Positions 60,807-64,000 of a stretch of 64,000 bases of DNA are shown here, one piece after another. A model generated the notes under the pieces. The model had not been told where the DNA came from, made no database searches, and worked only from the letters and a program-made list of their open reading frames with translations. The stretch covers positions 13,592,501 through 13,656,500 of the forward strand of contig NC_091000.1 in assembly GCF_041146395.1 (NCBI RefSeq), written 5' to 3'. This DNA is from Eulemur rufifrons. Lineage: Eukaryota; Chordata; Mammalia; Primates; Lemuridae. The stretch's first letter is position 1; each line of letters opens with the position of its first letter. Position numbers and translations under genes: made by a program.

Positions 60807-60969
60807 TGGATTTTAACATGAAACAGCTGCATTGCCTATTTGGATATTTTCAGAGGTGTGAAAACCCTAAGTATCACTTCAGGCTTTGCAGAATTGTACC
60901 CTACAATGAATCTGTGTCTGGCAACAGACTGGTGATAAAAAATAATCAGGAATGGATTATTAGCTATTC
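60807..60969 (-). repeat. Inverted-duplication arm B
   Basis: Reverse-complement partner of 57069-57229. Neither arm belongs to a repeat family I can name, so one is probably the ancestral intron copy and the other a local duplicate. The similarity stops near 'catgttaaa' on one side and 'gaata' on the other. Confidence 0.85.
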
Positions 60970-62819
60970 ATGACTCATAGAATTTTGAGAAAGCTTGTTG
61001 AAAGAGTACGGCTTGCGGAGACCATATGGACCCTTCTTCACACTCCGGCTGAGCACTGTGTCTCCTTTTTGCTTTAATTAAAGGCTGAAGCATTAATGAT
61101 ACTGTTGATATGAAGTGTCTACTAATCAGAAGCACATGAGCTTTTCTTAACACTCTTTTGATGTTACCTGAAAACCCACCCAAAAGTGCCCAGGAAAGTA
61201 ACTGGTTTTCTCAGATTTAGTATAATTTTATTTTGCTTAACAGCTGAAGTATGCCAGAACTGAATCGATATCATCACAGTGGGAAGAAGGAAAACATCTG
61301 AGAAATTAATAAATCCCACAGCCACGGGAGGTGTATTTTATTGTGGGCACAACTTTGGCCAGTGGGCAAGCACCTGTGATAACATAGACACCTTCTTGCT
61401 GGTAGCACAGTAGCAACTTCACTGAAAACACAGAGACAAGAACTCTTTTACTTCTATCTCCCTTAAGAACTTTGAAAACAATCTTATGTTTTTGGAGAAT
61501 AAGTGCCAATTTAGTTTGTATTATGGATCACACAGAACAGGGTGTGTTTTACTGAGCCCAAACCTAAGCAACACATGTTAACAGAGCAATCCATTTCTAT
61601 GAGGATCGTGAGAAAATAACTCACGGGCTTTAAGGAGAAGAAAAAAGATCCAATGCACCAGTACAAGCGTGTTCAAATAGCCAGAAAGAGCAGAGACGCC
61701 AACCTGCTTCAAGCAGTACTCTGGGTCTTATTCTATTCATTTCCTTAGAATAATTTCCAGTATTTGCTAAGGCATACAGAATTTGGGGGCTTATGGTAGG
61801 CAGTGTGTCTTACCCACACTGGAAATATTACAGCTTTTGGAGTTTTGTAATGCTTCTTTTCTAAGCATGCATCTTTCTAGTTCAGCTATCTCTGTAGAGT
61901 CCAGGAAAACAAAAATAGAGATCACAGCCACAGCACAGGGTGCTGACCCTTCGTTAGTGAATGTCAAGGTCCTGGGCGCTTCAAGGAATAAGGGAGGGCA
62001 ACTGCAGTATATTAATTCATAGACTCCAGCCACACTGCAACTACGTATTTTCAATCACTTTGCTTACTTTAGACTTTTCTTGGTATGCCAAGTACACAAA
62101 GGATAGATACTAAGAAGTAATCATTTTCAGTGTTTTCAGCATTCGGCATCTACTGGTTAGCACTTGACTATTCTGAATGCCAATTTCTTTACAATCAGGC
62201 AGCAGAAAGCAGTTGCAAGGGTCTAATAAATTAGCCTTTCATTGTTTCAACTTCCCAGTGGAGCTAAAAATCCAAGAAACTTAGTGTTAGAAAGAACCTG
62301 GGTTTCTTAACTTACCTATTGCCTCTTATTTTCTTTCAGGCTTTTGATTTTTTTGATGCTGCTTGAATGTCGGGGGGGGGCATTGTAAATTTATATCTTA
62401 AATGTAAATTTAAGTTGCAAATTATGTTAAATTGCTGGGACAACTTTCACGTGTTTTTATTGACTACTTGGGATATTTTCTTGCCCAGAGAGTGAAAAAT
62501 ACAGAAGGATGAGCAGCTAGTTAATGGTCTCCATAGCTACCAGCCAGTTATCCTTCAATGTCCAGCATTTTCTACAATGCTGTGATATTTGCAGAATAAG
62601 CCTCTGAAACAGTTTCCTAGTGAGCCAACTGGGGGTCAGACTGAGTTTGCCTTTGAGAACTCAAGTGGATGTGCTCACGTAACTTTCCTACCTCTCCTTA
62701 CTGTCATTTATACGTATTGTTGCCAGTGGGCTCTTCCTAAAACCTGGCCAAATTGTGGGGCCACTCTGCTACCCAAGAGGTCAATTTATAACAATTTAGT
62801 GTGGCCTGGAAGTCACCCC

Positions 62820-63210
62820 AAGATGTGCCTCCATTCTCCTTTAACAGCCTCACCTTCGACCACATGCCTCAGTTCAGCCTGAGGCATGAACATGTCTATC
62901 TGCTCTTCCTGAAATCCACCAGGGACTCACCCTGTTTCCTGAATCTAGATGTACAGTTTCTTTCATCTTTTTATTTACCAAAATCCTACCCATCTTTCAA
63001 GGCTTCTCTCACCCCCAAATTATTAACTCTTTATTTCTGTGTTCTCAAAAACACTCCCCTTGAGCAATGCTAGAATACTCTTTCCTCCATGTCTTTCCAT
63101 TTCCCTCACTATAATCACTGTGAGATTAAGGATAATTTCTTTTTCACCAACTTGGGGAATAAGTGCTCTCACTGCTCCTGGTTCGCACCTTGTACCTCTT
63201 ACATGCTCAG
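62820..63210. repeat. L2-like or other old LINE fragment
   Basis: Pyrimidine-rich order of phrases such as 'ctacccatctttcaaggctt', 'ctctcacccccaaattatta' and 'gattaaggataatttctttt' resembles an L2-type 3' end. It is strongly diverged and the assignment is tentative. Confidence 0.4.
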
Positions 63211-63599
63211 TATGTTAAAAGAAAAGAATAGCACATAAGATATGTATGTAAGATTGTGGTGTTGGTTTATAATTTAATGAAAAGCCTTTTTTTTTTTTTA
63301 GCAATTATAGTAAATCTTTGACTAGTTCCATAAAAAGATTCAGACAGATCTATTTTTGAGCATTTCTGTTAATATTTACATTGAACTTCAGCCTTCTGTG
63401 GGTCAACAGCTACAATCCATCACAGCCTGCTACGATCCAGTAGTTACGACAGGACAGGAATTATCCTGCAAAAAGCTCCACACTGCAGAGGGGCTGGTTT
63501 GGAATTAGTACCCTTGGCACTAGATAGTCTAGCTACTCATTTGTGTTCAAAGGGGAAGCTGCATTTGAAAAGCTTCTAAATGTGGTTTCTGGCACCTAC

Positions 63600-63770
63600 C
63601 ATGTGGAGCTTCCTTGAGGAAGTTACTAAATCTCTCTGAATCTTAATTTCCTCACCTACAAATCTGAGAATAACAACTTTGTGTGTTAAGAGTCACAAGA
63701 GGTAATTAATAAAAATTCTAACTTTGTGCTTGAACATAGGCATCGATCATAAATATTAGCTACTATTGCC
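63600..63770 (+). repeat. MIR SINE fragment
   Basis: 'gaggaagttactaaatctct', 'gaatcttaatttcctcacct' and 'acaaatctgagaataacaac' follow the MIR core order. Confidence 0.7.
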
Positions 63771-64000
63771 TTTATTATTACTTTTGCTGTTGTTCATGTA
63801 GTACTCACCACTAACTGCTATTAATTTCAGGTTTGTCATTTCTGTCCTTTTAATTTTATTTCATTAAATAAATTATGATCTTTTAATTGGTTTTCCCATC
63901 CCTAGTCCTCCCCTCAATCTCAATCTCTTTTTTAATTCCAAACTTCAATTGCAAGGTTAATATTTTGAAAAGGAACAGTGACTTCACATTATCTATTAAT

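Overview
This is a mammalian, almost entirely intronic window. Base composition is AT-rich, with Alu, L1, MIR, L2 and MaLR-type repeats throughout. The full-length Alus at about 29.2, 50.9 and 55.7 kb carry an A/T-rich middle spacer and a right arm ('GAGCTAGGCTGACGCCACGG') that I recognise from strepsirrhine, especially lemur, Alus rather than from monkeys or apes. The source is therefore most likely a lemur-like primate. This is repeat recognition by eye, not a database match.

The one gene I can name is SORBS2 (sorbin and SH3 domain containing 2, ArgBP2), read on the minus strand, so its 5' side is at high coordinates. Five core coding exons join in perfect phase: 31765-31814 (contains ATG AAT ACA, 'MNT'), 26548-26640 ('[19 protein letters not shown]...'), a 27-nt microexon 20861-20887 ('GRDSQSPDS'), 20515-20639 ('[15 protein letters not shown]...'), then 7396-7534 ('[11 protein letters not shown]...'). 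They are followed by 3441-3604, which ends in 'GIPTAIRT', the start of the SoHo (sorbin homology) domain. The rest of SoHo and the three SH3 domains lie beyond position 1. Their absence is a window effect, not a defect.

Between these exons are further elements that look like parts of the gene. These are an alternative first exon with its own start codon (coding part 2656-2679, MRATTSLQ) and a 42-nt in-frame acceptor extension (7535-7576). There are two long phase-0 cassette-exon candidates, of 158 codons (10667-11140) and 211 codons (19081-19713), and a 48-nt candidate microexon (14070-14117). Finally there is a CpG-rich, Sp1-box-bearing segment ending in a perfect splice donor (17771 to about 18000), which looks like an internal promoter with a non-coding first exon. 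All of them preserve the reading frame between the exons at 20515 and 7396, or splice in phase to known exons. The locus thus appears to be a multi-promoter, multi-cassette N-terminal region that makes several forms of one actin/junction adaptor.

From 31.8 kb to the end I see no exon I can defend. This is a long 5' intron holding Alus (39.2, 50.9, 55.7 kb), a solo MST-type MaLR LTR (41.0 kb), L1 pieces (44.9 and 57.2-59.4 kb), L2-like and MIR pieces, a 78-bp palindromic MITE (53.5 kb), and an inverted duplication of about 160 bp around the 57-59 kb L1. No prokaryotic features, CRISPR arrays, rRNA or convincing tRNA genes were seen. I found no clearly new biological system; the most useful leads are the candidate alternative exons and promoters and the rearranged L1 locus.
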